Shown piece by piece: positions 16,364 to 22,900 of a stretch of DNA of 64,000 nucleotides. The notes under the pieces were generated by a model. That model saw only the letters and a list, made by a program, of their open reading frames with translations. It was not told where the DNA came from and did no database searches. The DNA is from JBBRYW01 sp038253945. GTDB taxonomy: Bacteria; Actinomycetota; Thermoleophilia; Gaiellales; Gaiellaceae. The translations under genes were made by a program, and so were the position numbers. Numbering within the stretch: position 1 is the first letter of the stretch; every line of letters begins with the position of its first letter. The stretch lies in NCBI GenBank assembly GCA_038253945.1, contig JBBSGR010000004.1:1-64000 (forward strand). Direction: 5' to 3'.

Positions 16364-16924
16364 ATGGGCGGCGTGAGCCTGCTCTCTTTGCCGGACGCAC
16401 AGCTCGTCGCCCGCTGCCGCGGGGGCGATCAGGAGGCTTGGCGGGAGCTCGTCAATCGCTATTCGCGCTATGTCTACGGCATCGCCGTACAGGCGTTCCG
16501 GCTACCGGCGCACGACGCGGAGGACGTCTTCCAGGAGGTGTTTGCGCGTGCCTACGAGCACCTCGGCAAGCTGCGGAACGACGACGCCCTTCGCCCCTGG
16601 CTCGGTCAGCTGACGCGGCGGCTCTGCATCGACCGTCTGCGTGCCGGGTCACGCGAGCAACCTCTCGTCGAGGACATGCAGGAGGCAGCCGCGGAACCGC
16701 TCGAGCTGCTCGAGGACGCGATGGCGGTGAACGAGGCGCTCTCCGGTCTATCCGAGGATTGCCGCGAGGTTCTCGACCGCTTCTTCACACGCGACGAGAG
16801 CTACCGCACGATCGCCGAAGCCCTCGATCTCCCGGCCGGTACGATCGCCAGCCGGATCTCCCGGTGCCTCGGCAAGCTCCGGTCCGCCCTCGAGGGAAGA
16901 AACTCGCCGCCCCACTCGTCTTAA
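16364..16924 (+). CDS. ECF-type RNA polymerase sigma factor
   Basis: 186 residues with region 2 (A-E-D-V-F-Q-E-V-F-A-R-A-Y-E-H, then W-L-G-Q-L-T-R-R-L-C-I-D-R-L-R) and region 4 (Y-R-T-I-A-E-A-L-D-L-P-A-G-T-I-A-S-R-I-S-R-C-L-G-K-L-R), the normal length for an ECF sigma factor. The ATG at 16364 gives the full frame; a GTG at 16373 preceded by TTAGAT and 7 nt could be a leaderless start. The 84-residue gene 14 bp downstream is in the position of an anti-sigma factor but has no membrane helix or zinc motif. It probably controls extracytoplasmic stress genes; targets cannot be deduced. Confidence 0.85.
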   Translation: MGGVSLLSLPDAQLVARCRGGDQEAWRELVNRYSRYVYGIAVQAFRLPAHDAEDVFQEVFARAYEHLGKLRNDDALRPWLGQLTRRLCIDRLRAGSREQPLVEDMQEAAAEPLELLEDAMAVNEALSGLSEDCREVLDRFFTRDESYRTIAEALDLPAGTIASRISRCLGKLRSALEGRNSPPHSS

Positions 16925-16938
16925 GAAGCGTGACTCCC

Positions 16939-17193
16939 ATGAAGAGGTATGACGAAGAGCATCTCGCCGAGCTCCTCCGGGCTCTTCCCCCGGCGCCCGG
17001 TCACTGGGTCAAGGCCGCGCAAGAGCTTCCCCTCGCGCGTAGCGGCCTCGACGAGATCGTCGCACGAGCAGAACGCGACGTGGAGTTCCGGCGGGCGCTC
17101 CTTGCCGACCTCGAAGCCGCTCTGGCAGGAGCGGGGTACGAGCCAAACCCGCTCCTGCTGGAGTCCGTGCGCGAGCGGTTCCACTCCGCCTAG
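16939..17193 (+). CDS. Small helical protein cotranscribed with the sigma factor
   Basis: 84 residues, ATG at 16939 (GTG at 16930 also in frame). The sequence is mostly amphipathic helix: Y-D-E-E-H-L-A-E-L-L-R-A-L-P, W-V-K-A-A-Q-E-L-P, I-V-A-R-A-E-R-D-V-E-F-R-R-A-L-L-A-D-L-E-A-A-L. The second half is repetitive in charge pattern. There is no signal, membrane helix or HCC motif, so a classical zinc anti-sigma (ZAS) domain is excluded. The close spacing suggests it modulates the sigma factor; that is inference from position only. Confidence 0.6.
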   Translation: MKRYDEEHLAELLRALPPAPGHWVKAAQELPLARSGLDEIVARAERDVEFRRALLADLEAALAGAGYEPNPLLLESVRERFHSA

Positions 17194-17237
17194 CGCTCCC
17201 CCAGCACGCGCCCCACCCGCTGCGGGAGAATGGCGCC

Positions 17238-17825
17238 GTGGCGACCAACTCCCTCCTGGGCGCGTCCGTCGAAGAGTTGCTGGACGCGCTCGCGACGGCG
17301 GACCCAATTCCAGGCGGCGGAGCCGTTGCCGGAATCGCCGTGAGCATGGCTGCGGCACTTTGCTGCATGGCCGCCCGGGCGTCCGAAGGCTGGCCCGAGT
17401 CCAGGGGCACCGCCGCCCAGGCCGAGGCGCTTCGCGCGCGCTCGGCTCGGCTCGCCGAGGCGAACGCGCACGTCTACGGCGAGGCGCTGGCCGCCTTCCA
17501 CCTCCCGGGTAGCCTCAAGGCCGAGGCGCGCGACTTCACGCTCGGCCAGGCGCTGGCCCAATCGGTCGAGATCCCGCTGGCGCTCGCCGAGGCCGCAGCC
17601 GACGTCGCCGAGCTGGCCGCCCTGCTCGCGCGGGAAGGCCAGCCTGCGATGCGCGGCGACGCGGTCGTCGCGAGCGTACTCGCGTCGGCAGCGGCGCGCG
17701 CTGCCGCCTCCCTCGTCGCCGTGAACCTGGCCGTAACCGAGGACGACCACCGGCTCTCATTCGCACACCGTCTCGTGGAAGCAGCTGCACAGGCGGCCGC
17801 TCGGGCAGAGCGCACGATCGCGTAG
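17238..17825 (+). CDS. Formiminotransferase-cyclodeaminase C-terminal domain (FchA-type) protein
   Basis: 195 residues from GTG. It has the FTCD_C opening L-L-D-A-L-A-T-A-D-P-I-P-G-G-G-A-V-A-G (the P-x-P-G-G-G motif), followed by a long Ala-rich four-helix bundle (A-A-A-L-C-C-M-A-A-R; S-V-E-I-P-L-A-L-A-E-A-A-A-D-V-A). Cyclodeaminases convert 5-formimino-THF to 5,10-methenyl-THF and ammonia. As a stand-alone domain it is often called methenyltetrahydrofolate cyclohydrolase or FchA. No histidine-degradation genes are near, so the true role may differ. GAGAAT sits 6 nt before the GTG, a weak leaderless promoter. Confidence 0.75.
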   Translation: MATNSLLGASVEELLDALATADPIPGGGAVAGIAVSMAAALCCMAARASEGWPESRGTAAQAEALRARSARLAEANAHVYGEALAAFHLPGSLKAEARDFTLGQALAQSVEIPLALAEAAADVAELAALLAREGQPAMRGDAVVASVLASAAARAAASLVAVNLAVTEDDHRLSFAHRLVEAAAQAAARAERTIA

Positions 17826-17885
17826 CTGCCCAGGCCTCTCGAGTTGAAGCGACCCCTCATTTACGCATCAGGCGTGATGGGGTAT

Positions 17886-17903
17886 GCACCGGGGTCTGCA
17901 CCG
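17886..17903 (+). repeat. 18-bp direct repeat, left copy
   Basis: GCACCGGGGTCTGCACCG, repeated perfectly at 18213-18230. The 13-mer CCGGGGTCTGCAC occurs again at about 21969. The two copies bracket the broken TacAT-like module. Confidence 0.7.
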
Positions 17904-18182
17904 GTGGGACTTCCGCGTCGAGCCGGAGACGGACCGACTCGTCCGCCAGGCGGCGGCGACATCGCAGCGCACGCTGACCTACGGCCGCCCGCGCCACTCG
18001 AGAAGCATCACCGCTTCGATCACTTCGACTGCGGCAACCCGCCGTTCAACGAGTGGCTCGCGCGGCACGCGCGCGCTCACGCGTCCGGTTCGGCCCGCGT
18101 CTTCGTGACGACGCTCGAAGATGGGGAGACCGTCGTCGGCTACTACGCACTCGCTGCCGCGCAAGTTGCTCCCGAGGCCGCT
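17899..18182 (+). pseudogene. TacA/TacT-like (DUF1778 antitoxin-GNAT toxin) module, fused remnant
   Basis: 17899-17979 encodes H-R-W-D-F-R-V-E-P-E-T-D-R-L-V-R-Q-A-A-A-T-S-Q-R-T-L-T, the start of a DUF1778 (TacA) antitoxin. At that point the sequence jumps into another frame that begins P-P-A-P-L-E-K-H-H-R-F-D-H-F-D-C-G-N-P-P-F-N-E-W-L and continues V-F-V-T-T-L-E-D-G-E-T-V-V-G-Y-Y-A-L-A-A. This is the N-terminal half of a TacT-type GNAT toxin, which acetylates aminoacyl-tRNA in the family. The toxin ends at about 18182 in unrelated sequence, before the acetyl-CoA-binding loop. Most of the antitoxin and half of the toxin are deleted. Confidence 0.65.
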
Positions 18183-18212
18183 GCAAAGGGGGAGGTCTTC
18201 TCGCCGAGGTCT

Positions 18213-18230
18213 GCACCGGGGTCTGCACCG
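18213..18230 (+). repeat. 18-bp direct repeat, right copy
   Basis: Identical to 17886-17903; preceded by an incomplete extra copy (GTCTGCACCG at 18209-18218). Confidence 0.7.
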
Positions 18231-18272
18231 CTTGAGCCTCCGTGGTCGAATCCGCACAGTCGGCGAAGGTGC

Positions 18273-18294
18273 GTAGCACACTTCGTGCTACAGT
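18273..18294 (+). promoter_or_regulatory. Operator and -10 of the RHH/MazF module
   Basis: A perfect inverted repeat, GTAGCAC-acttc-GTGCTAC (18273-18291), overlaps the hexamer TACAGT (18289-18294), which ends 6 nt before the GTG at 18301. This fits a leaderless, autorepressed toxin-antitoxin promoter, with the antitoxin's ribbon-helix-helix as the likely ligand. Confidence 0.6.
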
Positions 18295-18300
18295 TTGGCT

Positions 18301-18546
18301 GTGGCACGTTCGCTTCACGTCCGGCTAGACGAGGCCTCCGCAGCAGCACTCGAGATCGTCCGCGCCGGTGGGTTAACCGACTCGGAAGCGGTGCGCGCCG
18401 CGCTGCGCGAGGCGGCGGCCCGGCGACGTGTTCGCTCGGCGATCCGCGACGAAGTGCGCAGCCTTGCGGCCGACGAGAGCGACCGCGAGGAGATGCGGCT
18501 GATCCGCGAGCAGCTGGCCGGGCTCGCTCCGCCCGCTATGGACTGA
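18301..18546 (+). CDS. Ribbon-helix-helix antitoxin, partner of MazF-like toxin
   Basis: 81 residues from GTG (TTG at 18295 also possible). The start R-S-L-H-V-R-L-D-E-A-S-A-A-A-L-E-I-V-R-A-G-G-L-T-D-S-E-A-V-R-A-A-L is a short beta strand followed by two helices, as in MetJ/Arc-type antitoxins. The charged C-terminal half (R-R-R-V-R-S-A-I-R-D-E-V-R) is the expected toxin-neutralising region. The toxin gene starts 1 bp after its stop. The palindrome overlapping the -10 region supports autoregulation. Confidence 0.75.
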   Translation: MARSLHVRLDEASAAALEIVRAGGLTDSEAVRAALREAAARRRVRSAIRDEVRSLAADESDREEMRLIREQLAGLAPPAMD

Positions 18547-18547
18547 C

Positions 18548-18865
18548 GTGGTAAGCGGCGAGCTCTTCCACCTGCCGGCGCCTCGCAGCACGCGCGGCCA
18601 CGAACAGCGCGGGGCCCGTTACGCAGTTGTGGTCCAGGCCGACGAGTTCCTCGACCTCAGCACCGTCCTCGTCGCGCCCACCTCGACGGACGCCCGCGCG
18701 GCGAGCTTCCGCCCGACGATCACGCTCGAGGGACAAGAGACACGCGTCCTCGTCGAGCAGACGACGGTGGTCGACCCGCAGCGACTCGGCCGCTCCGCCG
18801 GACGCCTCGAAGTGGATGAGCTCCGCTCCGTCGACGAGGCTCTCACGCTCGTCCTCGGACTCTGA
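18548..18865 (+). CDS. MazF/PemK-family endoribonuclease toxin
   Basis: 105 residues from GTG. It has the CcdB/PemK fold pattern: opening G-E-L-F-H-L, then T-R-G-H-E-Q-R-G-A-R-Y-A-V-V-V, V-L-V-A-P-T-S-T, a strand R-V-L-V-E-Q-T-T-V-V-D and L-G-R-S-A-G-R-L. The basic R-G-H-E-Q-R-G loop and the T-S-T element form the active site in MazF proteins, which cut mRNA at short motifs. The length is typical and the module looks intact. It follows the RHH antitoxin with a 1-bp gap. Confidence 0.85.
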   Translation: MVSGELFHLPAPRSTRGHEQRGARYAVVVQADEFLDLSTVLVAPTSTDARAASFRPTITLEGQETRVLVEQTTVVDPQRLGRSAGRLEVDELRSVDEALTLVLGL

Positions 18866-18875
18866 GGCCGGAAGA

Positions 18876-18956
18876 TCAGTCGAGCAGGGCCGCGTATTCG
18901 AGCTCCCGCTCGTCGGCGACCACGTGCGTGTACGTGCGAGCGGTAGTCATGAGGTC
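18876..18956 (-). pseudogene. Tyrosine recombinase C-terminal tip
   Basis: On the minus strand the last codons of an integrase remain: D-L-M-T-T-A-R-T-Y-T-H-V-V-A-D-E-R-E-L-E-Y-A-A-L-L-D then TGA. T-x-x-T-Y-T-H-V holds the catalytic tyrosine. Nothing upstream continues it. It is the second integrase scrap in the window. Confidence 0.5.
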
Positions 18957-19149
18957 TTAGGCGCACGGAGCACCGACAGACCGTACTGCGCTCGAGCGCG
19001 CGCTCTCCTGACCGCTGACGTCCATCCCGTCGCCTGGGCCAGCGTCCGGGAATGTCCCTCGAAGAGAACGCTCGAGCTTCATGATGCGCGCCTCGACGGG
19101 TGACGCAACCTGCTGAGAGAATTGCGAGATCCGCGTTCTCTTCACTTGC

Positions 19150-20259
19150 GTGGCGGCTGACGGTCACTTCCTACCGCTCGTGCCGCTCGCGTCCGCCTTC
19201 CGCGATCGCGGCGACGAGGTTGCAGTTGCGACCGCGGCATCATTCGCCCCGCGCGTCGAGGCGGCGGGGCTCCAGTCGATTCCGGCCGGGATCGACCAGC
19301 GCGCGCTCGAGGCCCAGTTCGCGCCTCACCGTGCCGAGATCGGCACGATGCCGTTTCCCGAGCGCCGTCCGCACGGCTTCTCGCGCCGATTCGCTCTCCT
19401 CGATGCGCCGGCCCGCGTGGTCGACCTGCGCCGCCAGGCCGAAGCCTGGAAGCCCGACCTGATCGTGCACGAGTCGGCCGAGCTCGCGGGCCCGCTGGTT
19501 GCCGCAGTGCTCGGAATCGCGTCGGTCCATCACAGCTTCGGTCGGATGATCCCGATTGCTGCGATCGACGCGGCCGCGTCCATCGCAACGGCGATGTGGG
19601 ATGAGGCGGGAATTGCCCCCGAACCGGCCGCAGGCCTGTTCCGAGGCCCTTTCGTCGACATCTGCCCGCCGGGGCTCGCTTCTGAGCGACCGCCCGCCGG
19701 AACCCTGGTTCGGCCCCTTCGGGCGGTACGAGCCCTCCCGCCCGAATCAACCGAACGGTCGCTCATATACCTCACGCTCGGAACAATCGTCACCGACCTT
19801 GCGGTCTACCGGCTCGTGCTGTCCGCCTTGGCCGATTCCGGCGCGGACGTCCTCGTGACAACCGGCCGACAGAACGACCCCACAGCGCTCGACCCGGTGC
19901 CGGAGAACGCTGTCGTTGAGCAGTACGTCCCTCAAGCCGACGTGCTGCCCCGCTGCGCCCTCGTCGTGACACACGGCGGCTCTGGCTCGATGCTCGGCGC
20001 GCTCGCCCATGGCCTGCCGATGCTCGTGCTGCCGCGGGCGGCGGATCAGTTCGAGAATGCGGCGGCGCTCGTCGCCGCTGGTGCCGCAGAAGCGCTCCTG
20101 CCCGACGAGCTCACAGCCGACGCGGTTCGGCGCAAAGTCGCGCCCCTCCTTCATGAGTCGGGATACCGGGAAACCACGCGCGGATTGGCGGCCGAAATCG
20201 CCGCGATGCCGTCTGCGGACGAGGTCGCAGAGCAGCTCGCGCGCGACGTCCCCTTCTGA
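19150..20259 (+). CDS. MGT/YjiC-like glycosyltransferase (GT1), unusual start
   Basis: A 369-residue GT-B glycosyltransferase. The C-terminal half has the nucleotide-sugar signature V-E-Q-Y-V-P-Q-A-D-V-L-P-R-C-A-L-V-V-T-H-G-G-S-G-S-M-L-G-A-L, then P-M-L-V-L-P-R-A-A-D-Q-F-E-N-A. The family transfers sugars from UDP/dTDP donors to lipids, polyketides or macrolides. The first Rossmann strand (I-R-V-L-F-T-C) is encoded in frame from about 19129, before the first available start codon (GTG 19150), and an in-frame TGA at 19114 closes that stretch. Either a non-standard start is used or the N-terminus is damaged. Confidence 0.75.
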   Translation: MAADGHFLPLVPLASAFRDRGDEVAVATAASFAPRVEAAGLQSIPAGIDQRALEAQFAPHRAEIGTMPFPERRPHGFSRRFALLDAPARVVDLRRQAEAWKPDLIVHESAELAGPLVAAVLGIASVHHSFGRMIPIAAIDAAASIATAMWDEAGIAPEPAAGLFRGPFVDICPPGLASERPPAGTLVRPLRAVRALPPESTERSLIYLTLGTIVTDLAVYRLVLSALADSGADVLVTTGRQNDPTALDPVPENAVVEQYVPQADVLPRCALVVTHGGSGSMLGALAHGLPMLVLPRAADQFENAAALVAAGAAEALLPDELTADAVRRKVAPLLHESGYRETTRGLAAEIAAMPSADEVAEQLARDVPF

Positions 20260-20374
20260 AGACGCAGACGGCACGCGGCGCTCGCCCTGCCCCCCGCAAA
20301 CCAATGTGATCGCCGTACGCGCAGCGGGCGCACAGTCGCCGGAAAGGCCGTAGCGATCTCACCGTCGCCTGCGC

Positions 20375-20398
20375 GAGTGTTCACGAATGCACCCTGAG
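20375..20398 (+). repeat. Imperfect 24-bp direct repeat, left copy
   Basis: GAGTGTTCACGAATG followed by CACCCTGAGC; the related copy at 21341-21364 has three small differences. The copies flank the cupin gene. Confidence 0.5.
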
Positions 20399-20407
20399 CC
20401 GGGGAAG

Positions 20408-20435
20408 CGAAGAGGCCGCTCGCGCGGCCTCTTCG
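20408..20435 (-). terminator. Terminator hairpin after the cupin gene
   Basis: CGAAGAGGCCGC-tcgc-GCGGCCTCTTCG, a perfect 12-bp stem, 31 bp beyond the cupin stop codon. It may also serve the converging glycosyltransferase gene. Confidence 0.65.
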
Positions 20436-20465
20436 GCTCTGGCGATGGTCGAAACGGCCGAGCGA

Positions 20466-20930
20466 CTACTCGATCGGGATCTCGAAGCGAGCGATGATGG
20501 CGGGGTCGCCGCCTCTCGCGAGTAGCTCGGGATCGGGATCGCGAGTCGCCACCCATGCATATCCGTGTTCGGGGTAGGCGACGACGTCCGGGAAGCTCCC
20601 GGCACTGATCGCGAGGATCTGAGCGGGTTCCTCGGTGGGGTTGCTGAACGTATGTAGGCCGGCACGTCCCTCGGGGCAGAAGGCGAAGTCGCCCGGAGCC
20701 AACTCCTCTTCGCCGTGTTGGTTCCGGAAGACGGGACGACCGCTCAGGACGAAGAACATCTCTTCGGCTCCGAAGTGCATATGCATCCGCATCTCGGGCG
20801 CGTCGGGGGCCAGTTCGTACAGCGTTGCTCCCATCCTGGCGTCGTCCGGCCGCCAGAAGATTCGATGCCGGGTACCGGCTTCTTCGTTCTCTCCCTCCCA
20901 TTCGTCGGAGAAGAGGTTCTGACGATTCAT
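20466..20930 (-). CDS. Cupin-domain protein
   Basis: 154 residues. The ATG has GGAGGT upstream at normal spacing. Cupin motif 1 is seen as M-R-M-H-M-H-F-G-A-E-E-M-F-F-V-L-S-G-R-P (H-x-H-x4-E) and motif 2 as A-P-G-D-F-A-F-C-P-E-G-R-A-G-L-H-T-F-S-N (P-G-D-x...H). The ligand set H, H, E, H for a divalent metal is complete. Single-domain cupins act as isomerases, dioxygenases or small-molecule binders; no substrate can be given. The gene is flanked by an imperfect direct repeat about 970 bp apart. Confidence 0.8.
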   Translation of the reverse strand: MNRQNLFSDEWEGENEEAGTRHRIFWRPDDARMGATLYELAPDAPEMRMHMHFGAEEMFFVLSGRPVFRNQHGEEELAPGDFAFCPEGRAGLHTFSNPTEEPAQILAISAGSFPDVVAYPEHGYAWVATRDPDPELLARGGDPAIIARFEIPIE

Positions 20931-21381
20931 GCGTGGTACCTCCGAGTCGTAGCGGTGGGCGCGCAGCCGCCCGAGCCCCCCGCAGTACGGGCCTCGGCAA
21001 CACTGCGCCGGAAACGCGCGGCTGCTCGCCGCGCCAAATCGCTACCTCGCCGCCGGATCCACGGCTAGATCATGCCTGCTCGAGAGTGCTGACGACGGCA
21101 CAGCGTTCGCGAAGGATCACCCCGACCAGGTTGCGGACGCCCGTCGAGTGCGCCCTTGTGGTGGACGGCGACGTGGTCAAACACGTTGTTGTGAGCGAGC
21201 TTCCTGAGCGGAGGTCCGCTTGGCGCGAATATCGGGCGGTAGCGACCCTCGACGACGTCGGCATGACCTCGGGCCTCGTCCGCGAGCACGCTTGTCGCCT
21301 TCAGCAACGCATCACCTAGGTGATGTTTGCTCACCTGCCTGAGTGTTCGCGAATGTCACCCGAGCGAAACGACCGGCGCGG
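20931..21381. other. No recognisable gene
   Basis: Open frames exist on both strands (for example 21065-21334 minus, 89 residues) but none shows a family pattern, ribosome binding site or hydrophobic segment. A short palindrome, CACCTAGGTG, lies at about 21313-21322, and the right copy of the 24-bp repeat lies at its end. Confidence 0.4.
21341..21364 (+). repeat. Imperfect 24-bp direct repeat, right copy
   Basis: GAGTGTTCGCGAATG, then TCACCCGAGC; compare 20375-20398. Confidence 0.5.
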
Positions 21382-21825
21382 CTAGGTCGAGAGCGAGCGT
21401 CCGGTCGCCACGGCGAGGGCGGCCTCAAATTCGTTAACGGTGATCCGAACGACGCCCGTTTCGAAGTCGGACCTGGCATTTTCTGCCGGGTCGATCTGCG
21501 ACAGCACGGCATTGATCGGCACGGGCGGGTCCCATTCCTCGACCTGAACCAGCGACACTCCGCTCGAAGAATCGCCCGGGTACACCTGTGCCTCGGACGG
21601 TGTCCAATCATGAACCGCTGAGGCAAGCTCGGCGCGGCCGATGAACTCCCGGTCGGGCGCGCCCAGATAGACGAGGACGCGGTCGCCGACGGCAAGCGCG
21701 TCGCGGTGCGGCTCGTCTGCGTCGATGCCCCACATCCTGACCCGGAGAAACCCAGCGGCCTGTTCGCGCAGCGCTGGCCGCTGCGCTGCCTCCCCGTTCA
21801 CGAAGTTGAAAAGGTAGTGGGCCAC
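21382..21825 (-). CDS. EVE-domain (PUA-like) protein
   Basis: 147 residues from GTG 21825. The N-terminus V-A-H-Y-L-F-N-F-V-N, then R-M-W-G-I-D, L-A-V-G-D-R-V-L-V-Y-L-G-A-P-D-R-E-F-I-G-R-A-E-L-A-S and V-S-L-V-Q-V-E-E-W-D-P-P-V-P match the EVE fold. EVE proteins of this group bind modified bases in nucleic acids and are often found fused to or beside restriction and defence modules. Here it stands alone near tRNA-Glu. The GTG follows TACACT by 5 nt (leaderless). Longer upstream frames have no EVE-like sequence, so this start is preferred. Confidence 0.75.
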   Translation of the reverse strand: MAHYLFNFVNGEAAQRPALREQAAGFLRVRMWGIDADEPHRDALAVGDRVLVYLGAPDREFIGRAELASAVHDWTPSEAQVYPGDSSSGVSLVQVEEWDPPVPINAVLSQIDPAENARSDFETGVVRITVNEFEAALAVATGRSLST

Positions 21826-21830
21826 CCCCC

Positions 21831-21836
21831 AGTGTA
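21831..21836 (-). promoter_or_regulatory. -10 element TACACT of the EVE gene
   Basis: TACACT ends 5 nt before the GTG at 21825 on the minus strand. Confidence 0.5.
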
Positions 21837-22053
21837 GCCTGGACCTTGCAGAATCTCGCTTGCGCACCCGAGGAAGGACAGCGCTCCGTGGGCGAGCGTA
21901 CTGTCGCCCGAGGTCGTCACGTGCCCAATCTCGCCCCGCCAAGATTGACAACGGCTCGCGGCCTGCACCCGGGGTCTGCACGCGACGCTCATTGCCGACA
22001 TCCATGACACACCCGTACCGCAGCAAGAGCGACCCAACCATGCCGCGTAGAAA

Positions 22054-22125
22054 GGCGCATACGGGATTCGAACCCGTGCCGCCGCCGTGAGAGGGCGGTG
22101 TCCTAGGCCTCTAGACGAATGCGCC
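22054..22125 (-). tRNA. tRNA-Glu, anticodon CUC
   Basis: A complete 72-nt cloverleaf on the minus strand: acceptor GGCGCAT/ATGCGCC, D-arm, anticodon stem CCGCC/GGCGG around loop CTCTCAC (anticodon CTC), and T-arm with GGTTCGAATCC. CCA is not encoded. The gene lies about 780 bp from gltX, whose enzyme charges this tRNA. Confidence 0.93.
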
Positions 22126-22210
22126 GGTTCGCGCATGGTAGCGAGGCTCGGTACCGCGGGCGATCTCGGCGTGCGCCAAAACCGTCGGCCGTAGCCCGCT
22201 CCTGCATGGA

Positions 22211-22216
22211 TATGAT
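22211..22216 (+). promoter_or_regulatory. -10 element TATGAT for the gene at 22223
   Basis: TATGAT ends 6 nt before the GTG start, consistent with a leaderless transcript. Confidence 0.5.
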
Positions 22217-22222
22217 CGGGTC

Positions 22223-22807
22223 GTGAGGCCGACTGCTGGAACCGGCGGGCGGGCGGGCTACGCGACTGCGATGGCCGGCGTGTGGACCAGCCTCGCACGC
22301 ACGGTCTCGGTTCTCGAGCGACTGGCGTCCGATCCTGACGAGCACCTCGCCGATCCGGCGATGGTCGAGTCCCTCCCGCACCTCCAGTACATCCTGCACG
22401 AGAGCGGCGAGCGAGCGATCGCCATCGATCCTCCGGCCGGTGCCGAGACGGCCCATGCCGAGCTCGCTGCCGCACTCGCCGAGGCCCGGGACATCACCGC
22501 CGAGATCTACGAGCTCGTCACGAACGAGGGGGCCGAGTCGGTCGGGGGCCTCGTCTACGAGTGGCGAGGAGCACTCTTCCGGGTCCGTCTCGCGCGCCTG
22601 CGGCTGAGCAGCCGGCCCGAGCAGCCGCCCGCCGCGGCGGCCAAGGCCGATTCTCGCCCGCACTCCAGCCTCGCCGCCACGCTCCTGGTCGTCGCCGGCG
22701 CCGTGATCCTCGCTACCGGCGCGACGTTCGCGCTCTGGCCGGTCTGGTCAGCAGGGTTGGCCCTCGTCGCCGCCGCCTGCCTCGTCTACCGCACCCCGCG
22801 CGACTAG
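22223..22807 (+). CDS. Membrane protein of unknown function
   Basis: 194 residues from GTG 22223, which is placed 6 nt after a TATGAT hexamer. The first ~135 residues are soluble and helical (S-L-A-R-T-V-S-V-L-E-R-L-A-S-D; H-L-Q-Y-I-L-H-E-S-G-E-R; A-E-L-A-A-A-L-A-E-A-R-D-I-T-A-E-I-Y). An Ala/Pro-rich linker follows, then two close transmembrane helices near the C-terminus (A-A-T-L-L-V-V-A-G-A-V-I-L-A-T-G and A-L-W-P-V-W-S-A-G-L-A-L-V-A-A-A). No family is recognised. It converges on gltX. Confidence 0.65.
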   Translation: MRPTAGTGGRAGYATAMAGVWTSLARTVSVLERLASDPDEHLADPAMVESLPHLQYILHESGERAIAIDPPAGAETAHAELAAALAEARDITAEIYELVTNEGAESVGGLVYEWRGALFRVRLARLRLSSRPEQPPAAAAKADSRPHSSLAATLLVVAGAVILATGATFALWPVWSAGLALVAAACLVYRTPRD

Positions 22808-22900
22808 GCGCCGCTTGCGGTGCCGACCTCAGGAACGCGGGCTCCGCCCGCGTTCCGTCTGAAACGACCGGTCGAGCGCAGTGGATAGAGACCCGCGCGG

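Noticed and set aside
20825..21319. 164-residue plus-strand frame downstream of the cupin gene
   Set aside because: Its first part is antisense to the cupin gene and the rest shows no motif or ribosome binding site.
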